21,369 nt of DNA. Origin: Chara braunii. Lineage: Eukaryota; Streptophyta; Charophyceae; Charales; Characeae. The stretch's first letter is position 1. Each line of letters starts with the position of its first letter. The position numbers were made by a program, and so were the translations under genes. The stretch covers positions 857,833 to 879,201 of the forward strand of contig BFEA01000264.1 of assembly GCA_003427395.1 (NCBI GenBank). The letters are read 5' to 3'. Shown here in pieces: positions 1 through 7,231 of the stretch. The notes under the pieces were generated by a model, which saw only the letters and a program-made list of their open reading frames with translations, ran no database searches and had not been told where the DNA came from.

Positions 1-115
1 TTTTTTTGGGTCCGCGTTCGGCTCGAACGGCCAAACGCATCCCCAAGGGGTCCCATACGTTCGGGCGTTCGGGTTCGGGCGTTCGGCCCGTCCCGAACGC
101 CGGTTACCCTATATA
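1..115. repeat. GC-rich gttcggg-type repeat end
   Basis: GC-rich sequence built from reiterated gttcgggc and cgttcggg words, cut off by the window edge and ending in ggttaccc next to a TA microsatellite. An inverted, similar arrangement (TA tract, gggttacc, gaacgttcggg) occurs at 4126-4260. The opening words (tttgggtccgc) also resemble the higher-order spacer of the satellite near 9636 and 10150, so these may be one family. No coding potential is believable here. Confidence 0.5.
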
Positions 116-126
116 TATATATATCG

Positions 127-164
<38 letters not shown>
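110..164. repeat. TA dinucleotide microsatellite
   Basis: Nearly pure (TA)n with one cgtt interruption near 124. Open frames across it are low-complexity YIYI shadows. TA tracts also flank the palindrome at 195-246, the inverted repeat at 4162 and the insertion at 13887-14039, so TA tracts recur at the edges of several repeats in this window. Confidence 0.9.
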
Positions 165-166
<2 letters not shown>

Positions 167-210
167 TCTTCTCTCTCTATGCCTACGGTTTACCGGGCAG
201 TTCTGTTTGT
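165..210. repeat. Shared repeat terminus (copy of 13887-13934)
   Basis: A pyrimidine-rich lead (cctcttctct) followed by gcctacggtttaccgggca and gttctgtttg. The reverse complement of the same sequence is at 13887-13934, with only small differences in the pyrimidine lead. It therefore looks like one end of a dispersed element. Here it sits directly against the TA tract, whereas at 13887 about 60 more bases, including a hammerhead-like core, lie between this end and the TA tract. Confidence 0.65.
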
Positions 211-246
211 GACGATATATATATATCGTCACAAACAGAACTGCCC
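195..246. repeat. Perfect 52-bp palindrome
   Basis: Two 26-base arms without a spacer, centred between 220 and 221. The left arm reads gggcagttctgtttgtgacg then atatat, and the right arm is its exact reverse complement. The left half overlaps the shared terminus at 165-210, so two inverted copies of that terminus may meet head to head. It could extrude as a cruciform. Confidence 0.9.
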
Positions 247-717
247 TATATATATATATATATATTTTTCTTTTAAAAAATAAAAAAAATATCAAAAAAT
301 AAAATAAAAATATATGGGCGTGTAGGGTTTTTCAAACACCACATGCTCTTTTTTTTTTCATCCATTAAAAAAAAAAGTCAGAAAAAACAACAACAACCAT
401 GAAGCCAATTTTTTTTTTTTTTTTTTCAACGGCATAGGGTGCCATTGGGTGCAGTTCCTAGTGACATCCGGATAAAATTGTATGGTGGCTAGATATATAT
501 ATGGGGCATGTAGTTCATTGTCTGGGCCTGGCGTCCGAAGTTCCCGTTCGACAAGGATCGTCCGATTTCGCTTCCACCTGGGCTGCTCAATCCGTCATCC
601 CTGGTGCCTATCACTGCTGTTCGATTCAAGTTATCTGCCCATTGGTAGGGCAATGGTCCTGAGTGCTGGTCACACTGAGGTAGAATAGTGGGATAGGGGG
701 TGCGCTAGGAGTATTGA
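247..717. other. AT-rich then unremarkable non-coding stretch
   Basis: 247-430 is AT-rich with long A and T runs and a TA tract. 431-717 is of mixed composition. A minus-strand frame is open for about 60 codons around 500-686 but has no start codon and no recognisable motif. I cannot assign a gene here. Confidence 0.5.
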
Positions 718-1270
718 GGTGAGGACGGGTTGGGAGGTGATCTCATATTCCAGGACACCGATGGCTCACAGTTCCAGGTGATCACTGTGCACACACTAAC
801 CGACCTCTACAACACCCTGGAGCATGGTCCCACTAGCAATGAGATAGGATAAAAAAGAGTTTGTGCGGCAGTTGAGTGACCCAAATCGTGTCGTGCAGTA
901 CACGTGATCCCACAGTCAGTATTTTACATGTATTACGCGAAAAAGTAACAAGATCTTGGTTCCCCTCCTCTTGTCCTTAACACTAGGCTTGGTGCAAAGG
1001 AAGCTTCCCGCCAAAATTTTTTCAATCCGTTGTGGGTATGACCAACTCCAAAAGAGAGTGGGGTCAGCCATAGACCCACTGGATAGAAATTTTCAGTACT
1101 TTGCTTACTGTTGTGGAATTATCTCATTGGGCGGAACCCTCTTTCAATCATGGAGTGTATGGAGGGCGTCAGGGTCACTGCTGACAGAAGTTGATTTTAT
1201 TCCAGAAAATGTGCCAGTTACTTTGTTCATTGCTGTTGCAACCATGAGCATCAGATCATTTGTGATCTGA
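718..1270 (+). pseudogene. Unrecognised broken coding sequence, hydrophobic C-terminal part
   Basis: The frame from 718 to about 849 reads like real protein (for example DTDGSQFQVITVHTL). The reading then continues in the next frame from 854 (EFVRQLSDPNRVVQYT), meets one TGA near 905, and stays open to the stop at 1270. The last 105 codons include two hydrophobic stretches that could be membrane segments, near LLLSLTLGL and VPVTLFIAVA. One frameshift and one stop in about 550 bp suggest a decayed gene or transposon fragment. I do not recognise the family. An alternative is a multi-exon gene whose joins I have misread. Confidence 0.35.
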
Positions 1271-1502
1271 TGGCTAAGAAACACTCTGCCGTAATTTCAG
1301 GTGGGATGTCTCTGTTTTTTTTTTTTTTTTTGCCATCCTTCTGTTTTCTTAGCCCATAAATTCGTAATGAACGAGTTAGCCCGCTGCCACTCAGTGTCAC
1401 ACTGGATTGGCCACATTGAATTTCCTATCCGACTGCTAATGGGACCATGCTCCTGGACTTTGTGGTTAGAGGTTAAAAAAATATATATATATACAAAAAT
1501 AT

Positions 1503-1626
1503 CAACGGGATTCAATGGGGATTCAACGGGATTCAGCGAGATTCAGCGAGATTCAGCGGGATTCAACGGGGATTCAACAGGGATTCAACGGGGATTCAAC
1601 AGGGATTCAACGGGATTCAACGGGAT
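1503..1626. repeat. Minisatellite of ggattcaacg units
   Basis: Tandem units of about 10-12 bases, variants of gggattcaacg and gggattcagcg, repeated about ten times. The plus-strand frame reads as an imperfect GFNGDST repeat, but the units are not in strict multiples of three and no gene surrounds them. Related words continue at 1694-1780. Confidence 0.85.
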
Positions 1627-1693
1627 GATTTTTTTTTTTGGCTCCACGCGCGTCCAGCGACGTGTCAAAGGCCCAATGCGGTGAATGCGCCCT

Positions 1694-1780
1694 CCCCGTT
1701 GAACAGTATTCAACGGGAAGGTCCCGTTGTACTATTCAACGGGGATTCAACGGGCCCCCAATGGCTATTCAACGGGTATA
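1694..1780. repeat. Dispersed, partly inverted ttcaacggg units
   Basis: This continues the minisatellite vocabulary after a 70-bp gap, now in both orientations. 1695-1703 (cccgttgaa) and 1709-1717 (ttcaacggg) form perfect 9-bp inverted arms with a 5-base loop. Further cccgttg and attcaacgggg words follow at 1723-1778. Confidence 0.75.
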
Positions 1781-2126
1781 ACGACGTTAAAACTTTTCAT
1801 TGCACGTTGAATAGACACATAGCATATGATACATGGGCTATACTAGAGAAAAAACGAAATGTTTGTTGAAAAATGATGGTGAACATGTAGCTTCCTTAAG
1901 GAATCCGCCTTGTGAACGAGGGAAAAAAAAACTAAATTCATCAATGAAAAAAATACAAACGCCTACCCCAACTTCAATGCACAAAAAACTCCACGGCCAG
2001 AAAATTTCACTATGGTAACCTTGTAAGCAACAACTCATTAACAAGTTTTTGTCAACAGGTGCAACAACGTCGTAAGTGAATGAGGTTGTCAAAAATACTG
2101 TATGGAAAAAAAAAAACCCATTAACC
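1781..2126. other. No supportable gene
   Basis: AT-rich sequence with short overlapping frames on both strands, none showing motifs, conservation or a plausible start context. I see nothing to annotate beyond A-rich runs near 1921 and 2105. Confidence 0.4.
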
Positions 2127-2138
2127 TGGCTATTATGC

Positions 2139-2212
2139 CGTACGCGTACGCAGTGCCTACGCGTACGTATTCTTGCGTACGCGTACGGACCCGAAATCGC
2201 ACATACGCGTAC
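2139..2212. repeat. Left cluster of tacgcgtacg palindromes
   Basis: Four cgtacgcgtacg-type palindromes within about 75 bp, followed directly by a long A run. This is the outer part of the left arm of the fold-back element at 2127-2820. Confidence 0.8.
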
Positions 2213-2213
2213 G

Positions 2214-2245
<32 letters not shown>

Positions 2246-2721
2246 AAAAAATCTGAAAAACGATTATATTGTGCAGAATAATGATACAAACAACATTTAC
2301 TGGGAGTCATACCCGAAACCTTAAAAAAAACTTTAAAATAATAATTTTAATAATAAACTATTTAAAAATAGTTTTTTGGGTATTATGATAATATTACTTT
2401 TTTTTTAGTTTTTAATTTCTTACTCGAGTTAGATTGGGAATTCGCGGATGACTCCCCGGGAAAAGTTGTTTGTACCATGTTTCTGCATAACATGTATTTG
2501 TTACAGAAGTTTGTTTTTATTTTTTCTGTTTTTTTCCTAATTAAAAAAAAAAATTATTTCAATTTATTTGTGTTTTGTCTCTTTGATTTTTCACTCGAGT
2601 TATGTACAAAATTTGGCGATGAATCTCGGCAAAAGTTGTTTGAAATATCATTTTCCATAACATAATGTTTTTTCAGATTTTTCTGATAATTGTTTTTTTT
2701 TTTTTTTTTTGACGTATTTCC

Positions 2722-2810
2722 ACGTACGGGAGTACGTGTACACGCGTACGTGTCGCATACAGAAATACGTGTACGCGTGTACACGCAACCCGCGTACACG
2801 TACGCCGTGC
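2722..2810. repeat. Right cluster of cgtacacgcgtacg palindromes
   Basis: Repeated gtacgtgtacacgcgtacg-like words, preceded by a T run that mirrors the A run of the left cluster. It forms the outer part of the right arm of the element at 2127-2820 and is more diverged than the left arm. Confidence 0.75.
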
Positions 2811-2915
2811 AACACAGCCATAAACATTACAATTATGGATGAAGTATGGAACAGAATGCACCGCTTACATAAGTCAAGAGAGTCATTGTCATTCCCCACA
2901 TGCATATGTGGGTCT

Positions 2916-3650
2916 TTAGACAGTGATTAAACTAAGTGTAGTTCCGGAACCATAGTCAATGCAGACACTGACGCAAAATGGACTGCAGGTTGTTCCGTTT
3001 GTCACTTTCGTGCCGTCGAATATGATCGACAATATTGAACTTATGTTAGTATTTTTTAGTTTCTGTTTTTTCCGGTCTTCGTTGTGGCATATGATTGAAG
3101 ACGTCTCCACGTGAATGGCGATCCTCGACGTTTCGTTGACGAAGCGCAATATTGCGTCTTTGATTTCGTTGCATAAATGTTTGACATACTTTGACGTCGC
3201 CCTTTGCATGTTGCTGTTTTGCTCCATCGACGACACCTTCGTTCGTTCAATCCGTATCGCGCACCATGTCAAACCACTCTTTGAACAAAACGTCACGCAT
3301 GTCACTGATACATTACGCCCATTCTTCCCCCGCATGTGAACAAGCACCAACCCGTAAAACGCTTTGGTCCATTTGCCATTGCCTTGCCTTTCGTTGTTTT
3401 CATCAGGCTGAACCGTCTTAGCGAGGTTGTAAACTCGTAGGCGTTTCTCGCCATACCACAATTCAATCGAGGGCTCCAATACCGACCAATCGACTGCCTT
3501 TACACCAACAACCCTGATTTCTGCTCTCGTTTTCCATGATAGGAGGTCCTCCCATTTCATCGGTGTCCCCCATTTCATATAACACTTCCGACCACTCCGA
3601 CGATTTAGACATTCGAAACACAACGAAAAAATAAGAAAAATGCAATCCAA
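2916..3650 (-). CDS. Unrecognised open reading frame, about 244 codons
   Basis: This is the longest unbroken minus-strand frame outside the retrotransposon and satellite. It starts near the ATG at 3650 and ends at the TGA-side boundary near 2916. The central part has ordinary protein composition, with stretches such as AVDWSVLEPSIELWYGEK and KAFYGLVLVHMRGKNG. The first residues (LIFSLCFECLNRR) may not belong: another frame upstream, 3463-3726, reads SEWSEVLYEMGD in the region where this frame looks less natural, so a frameshift near 3570 is possible. I recognise no domain. Sequence upstream to about 4020 has only short frames. It could be a genuine exon, a decayed transposon gene or chance. 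Confidence 0.35.
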   Translation of the reverse strand: MDCIFLIFSLCFECLNRRSGRKCYMKWGTPMKWEDLLSWKTRAEIRVVGVKAVDWSVLEPSIELWYGEKRLRVYNLAKTVQPDENNERQGNGKWTKAFYGLVLVHMRGKNGRNVSVTCVTFCSKSGLTWCAIRIERTKVSSMEQNSNMQRATSKYVKHLCNEIKDAILRFVNETSRIAIHVETSSIICHNEDRKKQKLKNTNISSILSIIFDGTKVTNGTTCSPFCVSVCIDYGSGTTLSLITV

Positions 3651-4020
3651 TCGAACAATTAGCGATGTGCTTTATGTTGTTCATAGTGAACAAATGATCC
3701 TCACGATTTACTTCTTTCCTCATCACGTCTACATAGATGGGTCTGAAGCAGATCTCATATCTTGCATTCAGAGTCTCTCACTTAGAGATCCGCATACCTG
3801 TCGCAGAGCGTTTATTGTTGGGCCATGCCCACGTAACGGCGTCAAGGTTTTGTCAGTCGTCGTCAAATTTAGTTTCAACCTTCTATGATGTTTTTGCCCA
3901 TGCGTCTGCATTCAGCTTCCCTAAGTCGCGCTCTCTTCCGCAAGGTGTCCATTATTTGATGCGGATGTACTTATCATCTCGCTCCATAACGCGTCCGATC
4001 TAGAATGGGCAGCCTTGCGT
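3651..4020. other. No supportable gene
   Basis: Mixed-composition sequence between the minus-strand open frame and the inverted-repeat cluster. Short plus-strand frames at 3640-4003 overlap each other and show no motifs. The minus strand here is interrupted by several stops. Confidence 0.35.
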
Positions 4021-4025
4021 AGCAT

Positions 4026-4112
4026 GACGAACGTGTTCGCGCCCCTTCATGTTCGTGCGAACGTGTTCGCACATTTGCGCGAACAACTCACAAACATCTT
4101 CGGGCGAACATA
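4026..4112. repeat. Cluster of gcgaacgtgttcgc palindromes
   Basis: Repeated gaacgtgttcgc, cgcgaac and gggcgaac words in both orientations. One copy forms a 16-bp inverted repeat at 4056-4071 (tgcgaac, two bases, gttcgca). It is followed by a TA tract. Confidence 0.65.
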
Positions 4113-4125
4113 TGTTTTTTCCGTT

Positions 4126-4149
4126 AAATATATATATATATATATATAC
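4126..4149. repeat. TA microsatellite
   Basis: A short (AT)n tract between the gcgaac cluster and the gggttacc/gttcggg repeat. Confidence 0.85.
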
Positions 4150-4161
4150 AGGGTTACCTGA

Positions 4162-4203
4162 CCGAACGTTCGGGGGCCCCCGGGCTGGCCCCCGAACGTT
4201 CGG
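4162..4203. repeat. Inverted repeat, 17-bp perfect arms
   Basis: The left arm 4162-4178 (ccgaacgttcgggggcc) is the exact reverse complement of the right arm 4187-4203, with an 8-base spacer cccgggct. Each arm itself contains the palindrome cgaacgttcg. The hairpin would be very stable. It continues to the right into gttcgggg words with three Ns (4221-4246). Confidence 0.9.
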
Positions 4204-4319
4204 GCGTTCGGGGTCCCGTTNGGGGGCCGAACNCCTCCAGGTTCGNCCCCCGCCAAAAAAAATTTCGGGGCCTAAAAATAAGTTTTTTTTCTGAATTTTT
4301 TTTTTTGAGTTCTCTATGA

Positions 4320-5413
4320 TGTAACCTACACGCCTACAAATTTTGAAGCCATTCTGCTAAGTGCAAGGAACATGAGTATGGATGAAGCACAGAAATCCAG
4401 AATGCAAAATCACACTGAAGTCCAAGTATTCAAAGCCAAAGCAGATAGCACATGGAACTCAGTAACCATCCCATTGAGAATGATACAGAAGAATCGTGAG
4501 TCAATGTCCATGCCCACCAGGGCAACACCAACAACATAACCCAAATATAGCTCTCTCTTGTGAATGGCGCCAGGCGCCCTATCTACTCTACAGCCTATCC
4601 TACAACTACAGCAATGAACAACAACCAGACAACTTGACTACCAGCGAGTGATGATGTCAACACCAATGCAGACCTCCACCATCACCAGGTACGTGTCCTC
4701 TTCCCCACACTCTCCCTTGTTACCCACACAGCGCCCTTCACCTCCCAAGTACCACCTTCACCCTCACCTCCCCTGCACCCTCATGCGGCCCGACTATGGC
4801 CGCCAGTGCCCTGCACGCAGGCAGCGCCCTACCGCCTAGCGCTGGCCTGCCCTGTCTTAGCGCAGCGCTGCTCTGCATAGCGCTGCACACTTGCATCTGC
4901 GCAGCGTGCCCGCATATGCCAGCATTGGCCAAGATGCCCACTGCCTCCCCCTGCTTGCCTATATGCCAATGCAACATGTGGGCGGCCTCCCTTCAGCCTG
5001 CGACTGGGACCCAGAGGCTGAAGCCTTCCTGATACAGTTGGGCCCCGGAGCAATGCAGTTGCGCCTTTCTTCTTAAGGCTTGCGGCCAGATTCAGATAGT
5101 GGACCGATTTTCCCTTTGGCATTTCGGCCTCTCTACCCAGCATGCATTGTTGGCCTCACGTTCGAGTGCATAGGGCCTAACTATCTTAAAGGCCCTGGGC
5201 ATTTCAGCATTTGCTGAAATCCGAGACTCGGTGCACTCCAACCAACTGGCGTGCTGCAACTGTATAGACCCCACTTCGTGAAATGTTGGCCGAGAGGGCT
5301 CTTGTTGATTTGCTGGCCCGCCTTCAATTAGGGCGGGCACTAGGCTTGCTGGGGCCTTAGCCCAGAACATGTACGTCATGGCAAGGCCCCTACTTGAGGG
5401 CTCAATCCTCACA
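4320..5413 (-). repeat. Probable 3' LTR (inner edge firm, outer edge inferred)
   Basis: The inner edge is well supported: on the minus strand the polypurine tract is followed at 5413 by TGTGAGGATTGAG. The outer edge is inferred from a plus-strand TGTAACC at 4320, which gives the expected TGT...ACA ends and a length near 1.1 kb. No second LTR is in the window to confirm it. On the minus strand a TATA-like ctatattt lies near 4543-4550, about 870 bp into the LTR, which is reasonable for a U3 promoter. The open frames inside (for example 4738-5143) are probably incidental. Confidence 0.55.
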
Positions 5414-5426
5414 TTCCATCCCCCTT
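5414..5426 (-). promoter_or_regulatory. Polypurine tract (plus-strand primer site)
   Basis: The minus strand reads AAGGGGGATGGAA immediately before the TG of the LTR. This is the usual position and composition of the purine tract that primes plus-strand DNA synthesis in LTR retroelements. It lies about 25 bp past the end of the pol frame. Confidence 0.75.
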
Positions 5427-5450
5427 AGCTTCGGAAGTCCGCTGAGATGC

Positions 5451-5866
5451 TTACTTCGCAAGTGTCTTCCCTTTTAGCTTCCGTTCATAATCTGCCACCT
5501 TCTGAGGAGCTGTTTCCATCAGTTCCTCCCGAGTAAACCACCGATCTTCTTAGGATCCATATGATGCCTGAATCTGATCCGGTACTCTCTCTTGGGTTTA
5601 GGAGGTCTTCCTCGACCCAACGACTTATGAACAGGCATATCCCTGTAGTCCACAATGTCGTCAATGTCGACTTGTCCATCCATGGTTGGGGGCAACATCG
5701 ATCTCCTGGAAGGGAATTGATCAGTCTCAGCGAAAGGTGCAAGCTTTGAGGCATGAAAGACTGAGTGAGTGCGTAGGTGTCTAGGGACACGAATGACATA
5801 GGTGGGACCATCCAACTCATCTCCCACTACATCCAAGACTTCCCAGGGACCAAAGTACTGAGGCAT
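5451..5866 (-). pseudogene. Integrase C-terminal part with chromodomain-like tail
   Basis: From a frameshift near 5880, the frame 5866-5519 reads a GPY/F-like segment (QYFGPWEVLDVVGDE), then VFHASKLAPF, a linker, and a segment reading DDIVDYRDM ... REYRIRFRHHMDPKK. A second frameshift near 5545 (one base missing) moves the continuation to the frame that carries the W of the chromodomain fold (RWFTREEL) and ends in TAA at 5451. Aromatic and charged positions fit a divergent chromodomain, the module that targets chromovirus integration. The stop at 5451 lies just before the polypurine tract, as expected for the end of pol. Confidence 0.75.
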
Positions 5867-6362
5867 CTGTTTGCGAGATATTCCCGAATTCCTGTCCTAA
5901 CTCAATAGCCTTGACCCAGACACGTTCCCCTACCTTAAATGTGGACTGTCTGCGGTGTTGATTCTCAGAAGCAATCATGGCTTGTTGAGCTTTCTTCATA
6001 TGTTCAACAGTGTCTTGCAACAACTTCTCATATTGCACACCGTATTCAAGTGTGCCCGGAGTTGCAGCGGGTCGGTTTTCAGGTAGGAGGAAGTCTAATG
6101 CTGATCTAGGCTTCGATCCTAAGTGCAGCCGGTTAGGACTAACGTCGGTTCTACTATGTATAGCGTTGTTGTACAGGTTGGCGATGAGAGGTAACTGCTC
6201 ATCCCAGTCGTCCTGGCTGGGCTTGATGTAATGCCTCAGCAAGTGTTGTACAACTCTATTCATTTGTTCGGCCTGTCCGTTGGCTTCGGGATGATTCCTT
6301 GAAGGCATTTGAAGTTGACTGCCCATCTGTTCTGCAGTCTTTTTCCACAACTCATTTGTGAA
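5867..6362 (-). pseudogene. Integrase catalytic core, C-terminal half
   Basis: The frame begins right after the premature TGA at 6363-6365 and carries HPEANGQAEQMNRVVQ, whose E (codon 6285-6287) is the third acidic residue of the D,D-35-E catalytic triad. It continues with the usual integrase C-terminal helices (QLPLIANLYNNAIHSRT, FLLPENRP, KVGERVWVKA). A one-base insertion (or two-base deletion) near 5880 then shifts the frame into the GPY/F-like region. Function would be strand transfer of element DNA into the host genome; the copy is dead. Confidence 0.85.
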
Positions 6363-7231
6363 TCAGACGTCTCGGTCACTAATGATGGTCTTTGGTAAAC
6401 CAAAGTCCCTTACCCAATTGTCCTTGAACAACTTGATGACATATTCCGTCCTGGCTGTCTCTGGCATTGGAATTAGTCTAGCGTATTTGGTGAATCGGTC
6501 AATGATGACGAAAATATGCCTCTTACCACTCTTGCTGGTCACAAGAGTGTCCATGAAATCCATGGAAACACTCAATCCTGGACCATCAGGAATAGGTAAA
6601 GGCTTCAATAACCCAAGCGGTGCTTGAGTTCGCGGCTTGTCCCGCTGACAGACCTGACAGGTCTCAACATATTTCTTTGCGTCATCTAACATTCTGGGCC
6701 ACCAAAATTGTTGTACTAAGTTAACACTCGTTTTCTTGTAGCCAAAGTGCCCAGTTGCGTCATGACATTCGCCTAAAAATAAACTACGCAACTGTTCACT
6801 ATATNTTGTACTAAGTTAACACTCGTTTTCTTGTAGCCAAAGTGCCCAGTTGCGTCATGACATTCGCCTAAAAATAAACTACGCAACTGTTCACTATATG
6901 GAACTACCAATCTCTTTACTCCGGCCTTATCAAGATAGATTAGCCCATCCACCATCACAAACTCACTTTCTGTGGCCTTGTCTTTTGCCTAAAGTTTGCG
7001 GATGATGTCCATCGTGACAAGATTTTTCTGATAGGCTCCCACCAATGATTGAGTCACTTCGTTAGATACGCCAAATTCAGAAACTAGCGCACCAAGGTAG
7101 TCTGCTCTACGGGATAGCGCGTCTGCAACCTTGTTATACTCTCCCTTCAGGTACTCAAGCTTGAAGTCATATTGGTCTATGACCTCAATCCATCGCTTGA
7201 GTGCATCAGAAAGAGTCAGTTGAGTTTTGAT
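6363..7231 (-). pseudogene. RNase H end, zinc-binding domain and first half of integrase
   Basis: From 7231 the frame carries the end of RNase H (YDFKLEYLKG, VADALSRRADYL), reaches a TAG at 6989-6991, then the linker and HHCC zinc-binding domain (HDATGHFGYKK ... CQVCQRDK near 6645-6665). The core follows, with catalytic D in VSMDFMDT (codon near 6558) and D in IISDRDV (just before the TGA at 6363). That TGA stands where an arginine CGA is common in this motif, so C-to-T decay at CpG is plausible. The frame is interrupted by a 94-bp duplication around one N at 6805; ignoring it, the two sides are continuous. Confidence 0.88.
6711..6899. repeat. 94-bp perfect direct duplication around one N
   Basis: 6711-6804 and 6806-6899 are identical over 94 bases, separated by a single N at 6805. 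The duplicated sequence encodes the zinc-binding region of the integrase, and counting it once gives a continuous frame. This is what an unmerged contig overlap or badly closed gap looks like. I treat it as an assembly artefact, not biology. Confidence 0.9.

Larger units (their letters stand above)
2127..2820. mobile_element. Fold-back / MITE-like element with long terminal inverted repeats
   Basis: Left arm: tggct, then several tacgcgtacg palindromes (2139-2212), a poly(A) run, then a segment at 2240-2325. Right arm, read on the opposite strand: tggct ending at 2820, a cluster of tacacgcgtacg words (2722-2810), a poly(A) run, then a similar segment at 2600-2700. The correspondence is visible even in translation: the left gives NLKNDYIVQNNDTNN and the right, on the minus strand, gives NLKKHYVMENDISNN. 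A third related segment (ctcgagtta ... aaaagttgtttg) lies inside at 2422-2520, in direct orientation to 2593-2645. There is no transposase, so the element would be non-autonomous. I could not define a target-site duplication. Confidence 0.55.
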
